In this document: positions 47,119-59,077 of the stretch, one piece after another
Layout of the letters: each line of letters starts with the position of its first letter
Position numbering within the stretch: the first letter of the stretch is position 1
Assembly: GCF_036320965.1 (NCBI RefSeq)
Contig: NC_092225.1
Coordinates: 7,696,502 to 7,760,501, forward strand
Length of the DNA stretch: 64,000 bases
Direction of reading: 5' to 3'
DNA from: Panulirus ornatus
Taxonomy: Eukaryota > Arthropoda > Malacostraca > Decapoda > Palinuridae
Notes under the pieces: generated by a model
The model's database searches: none
What the model was told of the DNA's origin: nothing
What the model saw: the letters and a program-made list of their open reading frames with translations, nothing else
Made by a program: the position numbers and the translations under genes

Positions 47119-48275
47119 AGCAGTGAAAAGTTTTTATCAAGGATGCAAGGCATGTGTACAAGTAGGAGGAAAAGGAAAGTGATTGGTTCCCAGTGAATGT
47201 CGGTTTGCGGCAGGGGTGCGTGATGTCTCCATGGTTGTTTAATCTGTTTATGGATGGGGTGGTTAGAGTTTTGGAGAGAGGTGCTGGTATGCAGTCTGTT
47301 GTGGATGAGAGGGCTTGGGAAGTGAGTCACTTGTTGTTCGCTGATGATACAGCGCTGGTGGCTGATTTAGGTGAAAAACTGCAGAGGTTGGTGAGTGAGT
47401 TTGGTAAAGTGTTTGAAAGGAGAAAGTTGAGAGTAAATGAGAATAAGAGCAAGGATATTATGCTCAGTAGCGCTGAGGGACAGGTTAATTGGGAGGTAAG
47501 TTTGAATGGAGAAAAAATGGAGTAAGTGAAGTGTTTTAGATATCTGGGAGTGGATTTAGCAGCGGATGGAACCATGGAAGCGGAGGTGAGTCAAAGGGTA
47601 GGGGAGGGGGCGAAGGTTCTGGTAGCGTAGAAGAATGTGGGGAAGGCAAGAACGTTATCTCCGAGAGCAAAAATGGGTATGTTTGAAGGAATAGTGGTTC
47701 CAACAATGTTATATGGTTGCGAGGCATGGGCTATAGATAGCGTTGTACGGAGGAAGGTGGATGTGCTGGAAATGAGATGTTTCAGGACAATATGTGATGT
47801 GAGGTGGATTGATCGAGTAAAAAATGAAAGGTTAAGAGTGATGTGTGGTAATAAAAACAGTTTGGTTGAGAAAGCAGATGGTGTGTTGGAGAGAATGAGT
47901 AAGAAAAGATTGACAAAGAGGTTGTATGTGTTAGAGGAGAAGGGAACAAGGAGAAGCGGAAGACTAAATTGGAAGTGGAAAGATGGAGTGAAAAAGATTT
48001 TGAGCGATCGGGGCCTGATCATACAGGAGGGTAAAAAAAAAAAGCAAGGAATAGAGTGAATTCGAAAGATGTGGTATAGCGGGGAGGACGTGCTGTCAAT
48101 GGACTGAACTAGGGCATGTGAAGCGTCTGGGGTAAACCATGGAAAGATCTGTGGGGCCTAGATGTGGAAAGGGAACTGTGGTTTCGATGTATTACACATG
48201 ACAGCTAGAGGTTAAGTGTGAACGAATGGGGCCTTTTTCTGTCTTATCTTAGCGCTACCTAGAAGTAAGGGGGGG
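47119..48275 (+). mobile_element. LINE copy 14, subfamily B, decayed
   Basis: Starts in RT (AVKSFYQGCKACV) directly after a SIDE-like end and continues through motif B, FADD, the C-terminal region and part of the long UTR, stopping before the hairpin at a G-run (48269). Internal deletions, for example loss of the LKWFGHM segment near 47880, mark it as old. Confidence 0.87.
47193..48059 (+). pseudogene. LINE RT remnant of copy 14
   Basis: Frame 47193-47525 carries [11 protein letters not shown] and [10 protein letters not shown], ending in a stop where GAG became TAG near 47523. A second frame, 47637-48059, carries the C-terminal domain with a KADGVLERMSKKRLTKRLY deletion variant. No motif A. 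Confidence 0.82.
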
Positions 48276-48282
48276 GGGGGGT

Positions 48283-48640
48283 GCTATTTCCTCCTTAACA
48301 ACCAATTCATAAACAAATTAAACAAGCATGGTGACATCACGTACCCCTGCCGCAAACCGACATTCACTGAGAACATTCTCTTCCTACTCGTACAAATGCC
48401 TTACATCCTAAATAAAAACTTTTCACGCTTCTAGCAACTTACGTCCCACACCATATACGTTTAAAACCTTCCACAAAGCATCTCTATCAACCTATCATAT
48501 GCCTTCTCCAGATCCATAAATGCTACACACAAATCCATGTTTTTCTAAGGATTTCTCATATACATTCTTCAAAGATAACACCTGAACCACACATCCTCAC
48601 CACTTCTCTCACTTCATCACTACTTGTTATTACCATTAAT
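48283..48640 (-). mobile_element. LINE copy 15, RT fragment on minus strand
   Basis: Diverged minus-strand RT piece spanning MSPWLFNLF backwards to the DQVFALKNV segment (48300-48600), jumping at its 5' side to a TTCATCACTACTTGTTATTACC segment from further upstream. Faces copy 14 tail to tail without either hairpin, so both ends have been lost. Confidence 0.8.
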
Positions 48641-48665
48641 TACCATTATTACCATTACCTGTTAT

Positions 48666-49062
<397 letters not shown>

Positions 49063-49149
<87 letters not shown>
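49063..49149. repeat. (TA)n between SIDE and LINE copy 16
   Basis: About 43 TA units between the 5' end of the SIDE and the 5' end of LINE copy 16 (AAAGTGCGTAAGAC). Two 5' ends thus abut one array, a head-to-head layout. Confidence 0.95.
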
Positions 49150-49153
<4 letters not shown>

Positions 49154-50922
49154 GCGTAAGACAAGGGAACAAATGGGAAAATCAGTGGAGGGGGCTAATG
49201 GGGAGGTGATAACAAGTAGTGGTGATGTGAGAAGGAGATGGAGTGAGTATTTTGAAGGTCTGTTGAATGTGTTTGATGATAGATTGGCAGATATGGGGTG
49301 TTTTGGTCGAGGTGGTGTGCAAAGTGAAAGGGTTAGGGAGGATGATTTGGTAAACAGAGAAGAGGTAGTAAAAGCTTTGCGGAAGATGAAAGCCGGCAAG
49401 GCAGCGGGTTTGGATGGTATTGCAGTGGAATTTATTAAAAAAGGGGGTAACTGTATTGTTGACAAGTTGGTAAGGTTATTTAACGTATGTATGACTCATG
49501 GTGAGGTGCCTGAGGACTGGCGGAATGCTTGCATAGTGCCACTGTACAAAGGCAAAGGGGATAAAAGTGAGTGCTCAAATTACAGAGGTATAAATTTGTT
49601 GAGTATTCCTGGTAAATTTATATGGGAGGGTATTGATTGAGAGGGTGAAGGCATGTACAGAACATCAGATTGGGGAAGAGCAGTGTGGTTTCAGAAGTGG
49701 TAGAGGATGTGTGGATCAGGTGTTTGCTTTGAAGAATGTATGTGAGAAATACTTAGAAAAGCAAATGGATTTGTATTTAGCATTTATGGACCTGAAGAAG
49801 GCATATGATAGAGTTGATAGAGATACTCCGTGGAAGGTATTAAGAATATATGGTGTGTGAGGCAAGTTGTTAGAAGCAATGAAAAGTTTTTATCAAGGAT
49901 GTAAGGCATGTGTACGGGTAGGAAGAGAGGAAAGTGCTTGGTTCTCAGTGAATGTTGGTTTGCAGCAGGGGTGTGTGTTGTCTCCGTGGTTGTTTAATTT
50001 GCTTATGGATGGGGTGGTTAGGGAGGTTAAAGCAAGAGTTTTGGAAAGAGGGGTAAGTATGCAGTCTGTTGTGGATGAGAGAGCGTGGGAAGTGAGTCAA
50101 TTGTTGTTCGCTGATGACACAGCGCTGGTGGCTGATTCATGTGAGAAACTGCAGAAGCTGGTGACTGAGTTTGGTAAAGTGTGTGAAAGAAGAAAGCTGA
50201 GAGTAAATGTGAATAAGAGCAAGGTTACTGGGTACAGTAGGGTTGAGGGACAAGTCAACTGGAAGGTAAGTTTGAATGGAGAAAAACTGGAGGAAGTGAA
50301 GTGTTTTAAATATCTGGGAGTGGATTTACCAGTGGATGGAACCATGGAAGCGGAAGTGAATTATAGGGAGGGGGAGGGGGCGAAAGTTCTGGGAGCGCTG
50401 AAGAATGTGTGGAAGTCGAGAACATTATCTCGGAAAGCAAAAATGGGTATGTTCGAGGGTATAGTGGTTCCAACAATGTTATATGGTTGCGAGGCGTGGG
50501 CTATAGATAGCGTTGTGCGGAGGAGGGTGGATATGCTGGAAATGAGATGTTCGAGGACAATATGTGGTGTGAGGTGGCTTGATCGAGTAAGTAATAATAG
50601 GGTAAGAGAGATGTGTGGTAATAAAAAGAGTGTGGTTGAAAGAGCAGAAGAGGGTGTTTTGAAATGGTTTAGTCACATGGAGAGAATGAGTGAGGAAAGA
50701 TTGACCAAGAGGATATATGTGTCAGAGGTGATGGGAACGAGGAGAAGTGGGAGACCAAATTGGAGGGGGAAGGCTGGAGTGAAAAAGATTTTGAGTGATC
50801 GGGGCCCGAACATGCAGGAGGGTGAAAGGCGTGCAAGGAAGAGTGAATTGGAACGATGTGGTACACCGGGGTCAACGTGCTGTCAATGGATTGAACCAGG
50901 GCATGTGAAGCGTCTGGGGTAA
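49150..50922 (+). pseudogene. LINE RT and C-terminus with two or three lesions
   Basis: Frame to 49640 carries GLDGIAVEF and [16 protein letters not shown] one-base insertion near 49620 (AAATTTATATGGG) shifts to 49633-49860 with FMDLKKAYD (motif A). GTGTGA at 49855-49860 is a nonsense change of GGA. From 49867 the frame is open through GLQQGCVLSPW, FADD and the C-terminus, overrunning the usual stop to 50922 because of a deletion near 50845. The first catalytic aspartate and the FADD pair are kept. Confidence 0.86.
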
Positions 50923-51312
50923 ACCATGGAAAGTTCTGTGGGGCCTGGATGTGGAAAGGGAGCTGTGGTTTCGGTGCATTATACATGACAGCTAGAGACT
51001 GAGTGTGAACGAATGTGGCATTTGTTGTTTTTTCCCAGAGCCACCTCGCGCACATGCGGGGGGGAGGGGGTTGTTATTTCATGTGTGGCGGTGTGGCGAT
51101 GGGAATGAATAAAGGCAGACAGTATGAATTATGTACATGTGTATATATGTATATGTCTGTGTGTGTATATATATGTATACGTTGAGATGTATAGGAATGT
51201 ATATTGGCGTGTGTGGAAGTGTATGTATGTACATGTGTATGTGGATGGGTTGGGCCATTCTTTCGTTTATTTCCTTGCGCTACCTCGCTAACGCGAGATA
51301 TAGCGACAAAGT
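49150..51312 (+). mobile_element. LINE copy 16, subfamily B
   Basis: Begins at the NKVRKTREQ linker, contains the full RT and C-terminal domain and the long B-type 3' UTR (50925-51312) with hairpin. Residues SVVDERAW and LSDRG assign it to B. It is better preserved than other B copies, with only a few lesions, so B activity overlapped in part with A. Confidence 0.92.
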
Positions 51313-51314
51313 TA

Positions 51315-51316
<2 letters not shown>

Positions 51317-51386
<70 letters not shown>
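51317..51386 (+). repeat. (TA)n tail of copy 16
   Basis: About 35 TA units between the LINE hairpin and the Penelope-like foldback. Confidence 0.95.
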
Positions 51387-51391
<5 letters not shown>

Positions 51392-51460
51392 AAGGATCAC
51401 AATTTTGCGCATGATCAAGATATTCCTATGAGTCCACGGGGAAAATCAAACACGAAAAGT

Positions 51461-51501
51461 TCCCAAGTGCACTTTCGTGTAATAATCACACCATCAGGGG
51501 A
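51461..51501 (-). ncRNA. Hammerhead-ribozyme-like motif, mutated
   Basis: Minus strand. Same 41-nt layout as at 56065-56105, but the core CTGATGA is CTGATGG (last core A changed to G), which should block catalysis. GAAA, the GTGCAC element and the TCCC/GGGA stem are kept. Confidence 0.5.
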
Positions 51502-51663
51502 GACACAAGAGAGAAATATAAGTCAGTTGATATACATCGAAGAGACGAAGCTAGGACGCCATTTGGTAAATATGTGATTGTCCAATCACATGTTTACCAA
51601 ATGGCGTCGTAGCTTCGTCTCTTCGATGTATATCTACTGACTGTTATATTTCTCTCTTGTGTC

Positions 51664-51704
51664 TCCCCTGATGATGTGATTATTACACAAAAGTGCACTT
51701 GGGA
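51664..51704 (+). ncRNA. Hammerhead-ribozyme-like motif, mutated
   Basis: Plus strand. CTGATGA is intact at 51668-51674 but the second core box is AAAA instead of GAAA (G to A at 51689). Stem I TCCC/GGGA and GTG/CAC are kept. Confidence 0.5.
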
Positions 51705-51745
51705 ACTTTTCGTGTTTCATTTTCCCCGTGGACTCATAGGAATAT

Positions 51746-53894
<2,149 letters not shown>

Positions 53895-54584
53895 TCGGAG
53901 TGGCATGTTAATATTTTATAATATCAAGATAAGACGGGTGAGATAAGTTCAGCAGTTCTCCTATACTACAGCGATGTTACCCAGCGCCCTCTGACCCCAC
54001 ACGCTGGACCCTCTGCGTCCACACCATAACCTCCGCCCCCAGGGACACGTCAGGCTCTGCGGCCGGGCTCATGACCTCTCTCGGGTACAGGTCAGATTGC
54101 CTCGTGTATATTTCCTGTATCTTCCGTTCGTTCAACACACCTAATGTTCGGAGTCTGTTACGAAGGTCCTTTCTCATATTCAAAGTATGGCGATTTAGTC
54201 GTAACTAACAATGAATTTTACTTTTACTTCAGCTTCCGTTATTTGTACAGTGAGCCGATATCCAGGGCTCTTCTCCACTCCAGCAGCTCGTTCTGTGACC
54301 GTGCTACCTTGTTCAGAGCATGATCACCAAAGCCGTTTGATGTAGTTAATTTATGTGCCTCGTATGTTATATACTGCCTGGATGGCCTGTTACACTTTGA
54401 AAGAAAACTGTCCAAATCCCCTTTTCAAGAAGACTAAAGATTTTCCCACGATGTTTTAAATACCTGCTAGTGAGAGACTGAACAGTGTTGGACCTCTTTG
54501 TCAAAGCATCTCTGCTCTTTCCATGGACTTCATTTGCCCATTCTCCCCACTCTGTCACTCCAGCAAGCGACCTGTTCTTATATG
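53895..54584. other. Unassigned DNA with one unexplained frame
   Basis: A minus-strand frame at 54183-53977 (68 codons, charged, MNMRKDLRNRLRTLG start) lies in sequence of ordinary complexity and ends near a GGTAACA that could be a splice donor. I do not recognise the protein and cannot show that it is an exon. Confidence 0.3.
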
Positions 54585-54998
54585 CAATATCGTAGTACTT
54601 TTGCGTGCTTCCTTACATTCTCACGTATTCCCCGTGTGTCGTAGAAGGCGACTAAAAGGGGGCGGGAGCGGGAGAGGGGCTGGAAACCTTTCGCCCTCGT
54701 TGTATTTAAATTTCTAAAAAGGGAAACAGAAGAAGGAGTCAAGTGGGGAATGCTCATCCTCCTCGAAGGCTCAGATTGGGGTGTCTTAATGTGTGTGGAT
54801 GTAGCCAAAATGAGAGGATAGGAGGGAAAGGTAGTATGTTTGAGGAAAGAAACCTGGATGTTCTGACTCGGAGTAAAACGAAGCTCAAGGGTAAAGGGGA
54901 AGAGCGGTTTGGGAAAGCCTTGGGAGTAAAGTCGAGTTGGTGAGAGGACAAGAGTTAAGGAAGGAGTAGCACTACTCTTGAAGCAAGAGTTGTGGGTA
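54585..54998 (+). mobile_element. LINE 5' end fragment (copy 18)
   Basis: Plus strand 5' UTR (CACGTATTCCCCGTGTGTCG, AGAAGGCGACTAAAAGG) followed by the start of the endonuclease frame: RLRLGCLNVCGCSQ, FEERNLDVLTRSKTKLKGKGEERFG. The Glu of the SETKL motif is changed to Lys (SKTKL) and the sequence is broken by frameshifts near 54940. It stops at GTTGTGGGTACT, where a Penelope-like segment begins. Confidence 0.85.
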
Positions 54999-55211
54999 CT
55001 TTAGCTTCATTCCAATAGAATGTATCATCTCAAACTTATCATCAATAAACTCTGGACTGCAAATACGTAATGCCCTAAGGAACATAGATTTAGATGAAAT
55101 GAGTTTGAGAAGATATTTTCTATTGGATCTAAGTTATTAAATGAAATGAGTTTGAGAAAATATTTTCTACTGGATCTAAGTCAAAGTACCCTAGATCTTT
55201 CATTGATAAAT

Positions 55212-55406
55212 CTCGCGAAGATCGCAAACCCCCTCACTTCACTTCTGAAACAGGGAGTTACATTCCAGTGGTCAACAGCGCAAGACAATGCGTTTAACTT
55301 ACTCAAGCGACACTTGATAGAAGCACCTATCCTTCGATTTCCCAACTTTGAGAAACCCTTCATTTTGCACACAGATGCTTGTAAACAGGGTCTTGGAGCT
55401 GTACCT
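55212..55406 (+). mobile_element. Ty3/Gypsy fragment inside the Penelope-like ORF
   Basis: About 193 bp read LAKIANPLTSLLKQG, then FQWSTAQDNAFNLLKRHL, APILRFPNFEKPF and LHTDACKQGLGAV. This is the junction between reverse transcriptase and RNase H of Ty3/Gypsy polyproteins, with the first RNase H aspartate in HTDA. No LTR, no primer-binding site and no other Gypsy sequence is present. It splits GATAAATC and CCTTAAGTTAGC, which are contiguous in the sister element at 63430. Confidence 0.8.
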
Positions 55407-56064
55407 TAAGTTAGCAAAGAAATCATTTTATAGAGTTGAGCCCAAACCTCCCATTGACACCAAGAATCTTTTAATTCTCTATTTTAATGATAATTAATGA
55501 TAATCTTACTTTCCTTCCCATGTTGCTTAAATCCTTTATTGTAATTGTTGCCTTCAGCAACAATAATATTATAAAGAACATCTGAATCAGGAACTCACCA
55601 GAAAATTCTCCTGGATTCATCTATAAAGTGCTATGCAGAAATTGTGATAAGTTTTATTTTGTGCTTACAGGTAAGGCTCTTTCTGTTAGACTTAAGCAAC
55701 ATGAATATAGTATAAGAACAGGACAAGAATCAAATGCCTTGTTTAATCTTGTTAAAAACTAAGATCATTGTACTGACTGGAGTAATGCCATCTCAGTTAT
55801 TAACTCTAACTCCAGTACCACGAGAAATATCATTGAATCTTCTATCATTAAATACACAAAGAAATATAACCTTGATATTAGTGAAGGTCTATACAAATTG
55901 GATAACTTTATCGTTGATAAAATTTGTAAACAATTCCCCTTCTTGTTGACATAATAAGTTCATGATACGCCCGTTGTCGGTCTTGGACAATCACTTGTTT
56001 ACTAAATGGCGTCCTAGCCACGTTTCTTTGTTGGATATCAAATGACATATTTCTTTCTTGTATC

Positions 56065-56105
56065 TCCCCTGATGATGTGATCATTACACGAAAGTGCACT
56101 TGGGA
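56065..56105 (+). ncRNA. Hammerhead-ribozyme-like motif in Penelope terminal repeat
   Basis: Layout: stem I TCCC (56065-56068), core CTGATGA (56069-56075), a single extra T, stem II GTG/CAC (56077-56079 with 56087-56089, 7-nt loop), core GAAA (56090-56093), minimal stem III in the self-complementary AAGTGCACTT (from 56092), then T at 56101 as the expected cleavage position and stem I GGGA (56102-56105). Penelope-like elements are known to carry hammerhead ribozymes with very short stem III. The extra T before stem II deviates from the standard core, so activity is uncertain. Confidence 0.6.
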
Positions 56106-56151
56106 ACTCATAGGAATATACTTGATCACGCGCAAAATTGTGATCCTTCCC

Positions 56152-57950
56152 AATGAGAGTTGGGGTGAGAGAGTATCATTAAATTTTAGGGAGAATAAAA
56201 AGATGTTTTGGAAAGAGGTAAATAAAGTGCGTAAGACAAGGGAACAAATGGGAACTTCAGTGAAGAGGGCTAATGGGGAGGTGATAACAAGTAGTGGTGA
56301 TGTGAGGAGATGGAGTGAGTATTTTGAAGATTTGTTGAATGCGTTTGATGATAGAGTGGCAGATATAGGGTGTTTTGGTCGAGGTGGTGTGCAAAGTGAG
56401 AGGGTTAGGGAGAATGATTTGGTAAACAGAGTAGAGGTAATAAAAGCTTTGCGGAAGATGAAAGCCGGGAAGGCAGCGGGTTTGGATGGCATGGCAGTGG
56501 AATTTATCAAAAAAGGGGGTGGCTGTATTGTTGACTAGTTGGTAAGGTTATTCAACATATGTATGATTCATGGTGAGGTGCCTGAGGATTAGCGGAATGC
56601 TTGCATAGTGCCACTGTGCAAAGGCAAAGGGGACAAAGGTAAGTGCGCAAATTACAGAGGTATAAGTTTGTTGAGTATTCCTGGGAAATCATATGGGAGG
56701 GTATTGATTGAGAGTATGAAGGCATGTACAGAGCATCAGATTGGGGAAGAGCAGTGTGGTTTCAGAAGTGGAATAGGACGTGTGGATCAGGTGTTTCCTT
56801 TGAAGAATGTAAGTGAGAAATACTTAGAAAAGCAAATGGATTTTTGTATATAGCATTTATGGATCTGGAGAAGGCATATGATAGAGTTGATAGAGATGCT
56901 CTGTGGAAGGCATTAAGAATATATGGTGTGGGAGGCAAGTTGTTAGAAGCAGTGAAAAGTTTTTATCGAGGATGTAAGGCATGTGTACGTGTAGGAAGAG
57001 AGGAAAGTGATTGGTTCTCAGTGAATGTAGGTTTGCGGCAGGGGTGTGTGATGTCTCCATGGTTGTTTAATTTGTTTATGGATGGGGTTGTTAGGGAGGT
57101 GAATGCAAGAGTTTTGGAAAGAGGGGCAAGTATACAGTCTGTTGGGGATGAGAGAGCTTGGGAATTGAGTCAGTTGTTGTTCGCTGATGATACAGCAATG
57201 GTGGCTGATTCATGTAAGAAACTGCAGAAGCCGGTGACTGAGTTTGGTAAAGTGTGTGAAAGAAGAAAGTTAAGAGTAAATGTGAATAAGAGCAAGGTAA
57301 TTAGGTACAGTAGGGTTGAGGGTCAAGTCAATTGAGAGGTAAGTTTGAATGGAGAAAAACTGGAGGAAGTAAAGTGTTTTAGATATCTGGGAGTGGATCT
57401 GGCAGCGGATGGAACCATGGAAGCGGAAGTGAATCATAGGATGGGGGAGGGGGCGAAAATCCTGGGAGCCTTGAAGAATGTGTGGAAGTCGAGAACATTA
57501 TCTCGGAAAGCAAAAATGGGTATGTTTGAAGGAATAGTGGTTCCAACAATGTTGTATGGTTGCGAGGCGTGGGCTATGGATAGAGTTGTGCGCAGGAGGA
57601 TGGATGTGCTGGAAATGAGATGTTTGAGGACAATGTGTGGTGTGAGGTGGTTTGATCGAGTAAGTAACGTAAGGGTAAGAGAGATGTGTGGAAATAGAAA
57701 GAGCGTGGTTGAGAGAGCAGAAGAGGGTGTTTTGAAATGGTTTGGGCACATGGAGAGAATGAGTGAGGAAAGATTGACCAAGAGGATATATGTGTCGGAG
57801 GTGGAGGGGACGAGGAGAAGTGGGAGACCAAATTGGAGGTGGAAAGATGGAGTGAAAAAGATTTTGTGTGATCGGGGCCTGAACATGCAGGAGGGTGAAA
57901 GGAGGGCAAGGAATAGAGTGAATTGGATCGATGTGGTATACCGGGGTTGA
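56152..57950 (+). pseudogene. LINE RT ORF of copy 19, broken at four places
   Basis: Frame to 56538 holds the linker and GLDGMAVEF and ends where TGG became TAG (56536-56538). Another TAG replaces TGG near 56590 (EDWRN). Frame 56608-56853 carries YRGISLL. A one-base change near 56845 shifts to 56844-57335 with [16 protein letters not shown] and FADD. TGG to TGA near 57333 separates the last part, 57345-57950, with RYLGVDL and the C-terminus. Inactive, although its 3' third is almost identical to copy 1. Confidence 0.87.
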
Positions 57951-58134
57951 CGTGCTGTCAGTGGATTGAATCAGGGCATGTGAAGCGTCTGGGGTAAACC
58001 ATGGAAAGCTGTGTAGGTATGTATATTTGCGTGTGTGGACGTATGTATATACATGTGGATGGGGGTGGGTTGGGCCATTTCTTTCGTCTGTTTCCTTGCG
58101 CTACCTCGCAAACGCGGGAAACAGCGACAAAGCA
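56152..58134 (+). mobile_element. LINE copy 19, subfamily A
   Basis: Plus-strand copy beginning with ESWGERVSLNFRENKKMFWKEV after the Penelope end and running through RT and C-terminus to the short UTR and hairpin (57951-58134). With the 5' fragment at 54585-54998 in the same orientation on the other side of the Penelope-like element, the two may be halves of one LINE with about 900 bp lost. Confidence 0.9.
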
Positions 58135-58145
58135 AGAAAAAAAAA

Positions 58146-58193
<48 letters not shown>
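58135..58193 (+). repeat. A-rich and (TA)n tail of copy 19
   Basis: A-run with one G, then about 22 TA units. Confidence 0.94.
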
Positions 58194-58195
<2 letters not shown>

Positions 58196-58380
58196 CCTAT
58201 GAAACGGCCATAAATATCGCGGCAGAAGACAACAAAAACCGAAACATTTGGTTCTGAACCTATCTATGGAGGTAATATGAGAGAACACCCAATACGAAAA
58301 CATCAAGTCCCCTCCGTGACACAGCACCGACAAGCAGTTAAGGTAGGTCTCCGTGCTCTGCATTCGTCCTTGAGTCCCTG
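58194..58380. other. Unassigned DNA
   Basis: Unique flank of copy 19; nothing recognised. Confidence 0.45.
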
Positions 58381-58503
58381 TAGAGAGGGTATAAGTGCAC
58401 CGTTATTCCCTATAGAGAGGGTATAAGTGCACCGTTATTCCCTATAGAGAGGGTATAAGTGCACCGTTATTCCCCATAGAGAGGGTATAAGTGCACCGTT
58501 ATC
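58381..58503. repeat. 32-bp tandem repeat, four units
   Basis: TAGAGAGGGTATAAGTGCAC recurs at 58381, 58413, 58445 and 58477, near-identical units of 32 bp. The high identity indicates a recent expansion. Confidence 0.95.
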
Positions 58504-58922
58504 TTTTAGTGAATGCATCTGTCATATCAACAGCGTCTCCCAGCGATTAAGTTACACGGACGTCACTTAACATGATGTGGAGAATAACTTATAACCTATG
58601 TCATACCGTGACACGGGAGTTACCACTGAGTTAACGTGGGAATGAAATCTGCATGACATGACACCCAAGTTCTTGCAAGGAAAACTTTTAATCTAATAAA
58701 TGTCATGAGACCAACATTCGGTCCACACCTGAAGGTCTGAATTCGACCATTCAATCCCAGTGCTGCCGCTGACAGCGACAGGTTTATTGTGCCATCATGT
58801 GAAAGGTGGCGCAAAAGATCCCAGAGGCCAGGTAGGTGCTGAAACATTACATCTTACAAAGCTGGTTCATCACATTACGTCACAAGTTGAACATTTCCCG
58901 TTTGACCATAAACACCTTGTTC

Positions 58923-58925
<3 letters not shown>
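58504..58925. other. Unassigned DNA
   Basis: No motif recognised. Confidence 0.5.
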
Positions 58926-58955
<30 letters not shown>

Positions 58956-58964
58956 TGTGTGTTC

Positions 58965-59029
<65 letters not shown>

Positions 59030-59077
59030 TGTGTGTTCAGGTGTGTGTGTGTGTGTGTGTGTGCGTGTGTGTGTGTA
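58926..59077. repeat. (GT)n with higher-order GAGTGTGTGTTCAG unit
   Basis: GT blocks are separated twice by GAGTGTGTGTTCAG (near 58952 and 59026), so a GT block plus spacer was itself duplicated. The spacer word TTCAGGTGTG also occurs at the left border (58919). Confidence 0.95.

Larger units (their letters stand above)
51388..51745. mobile_element. Penelope-like terminal repeats as a foldback
   Basis: Two copies of the Penelope-like terminal sequence face each other around 51581. Arm 51421-51580 is the inverted repeat of 51583-51745 with a few differences (ACCATCAGG against TGATGATGTG, for example). The outer end GGATCACAATTTTGCGC is present on the left (51388-51420) but the right arm stops at GAATATA in a TA array. 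No reverse transcriptase or nuclease sequence remains between the arms. The same terminal sequence borders the elements at 55950-56151 and 62767-62960. Confidence 0.85.
54999..56151 (+). mobile_element. Penelope-like element, decayed and rearranged
   Basis: Opens with an inverted scrap (54999-55093, minus strand, corresponding to ICSPEFIDDKFEM and IGMKLKYP), then turns to plus with a duplicated segment (55096-55132 and 55140-55181), a Gypsy insertion, the SLKLAKKSFYRV segment (55406-55440), a decayed GIY-YIG nuclease (FIYKVLCRNCDKFYFVLTG near 55615-55670, versus FIYKVPC..FYVGQTG at 63630) and the C-terminal NISEGLYKL-like part. The terminal repeat 55950-56151 closes it, ending GCGCAAAATTGTGATCC. 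Confidence 0.82.

Noticed and set aside
55146..55409. A resident Ty3/Gypsy retrotransposon
   Set aside because: Only about 193 bp of RT/RNase H coding sequence; no LTR, integrase, gag or primer-binding site nearby.
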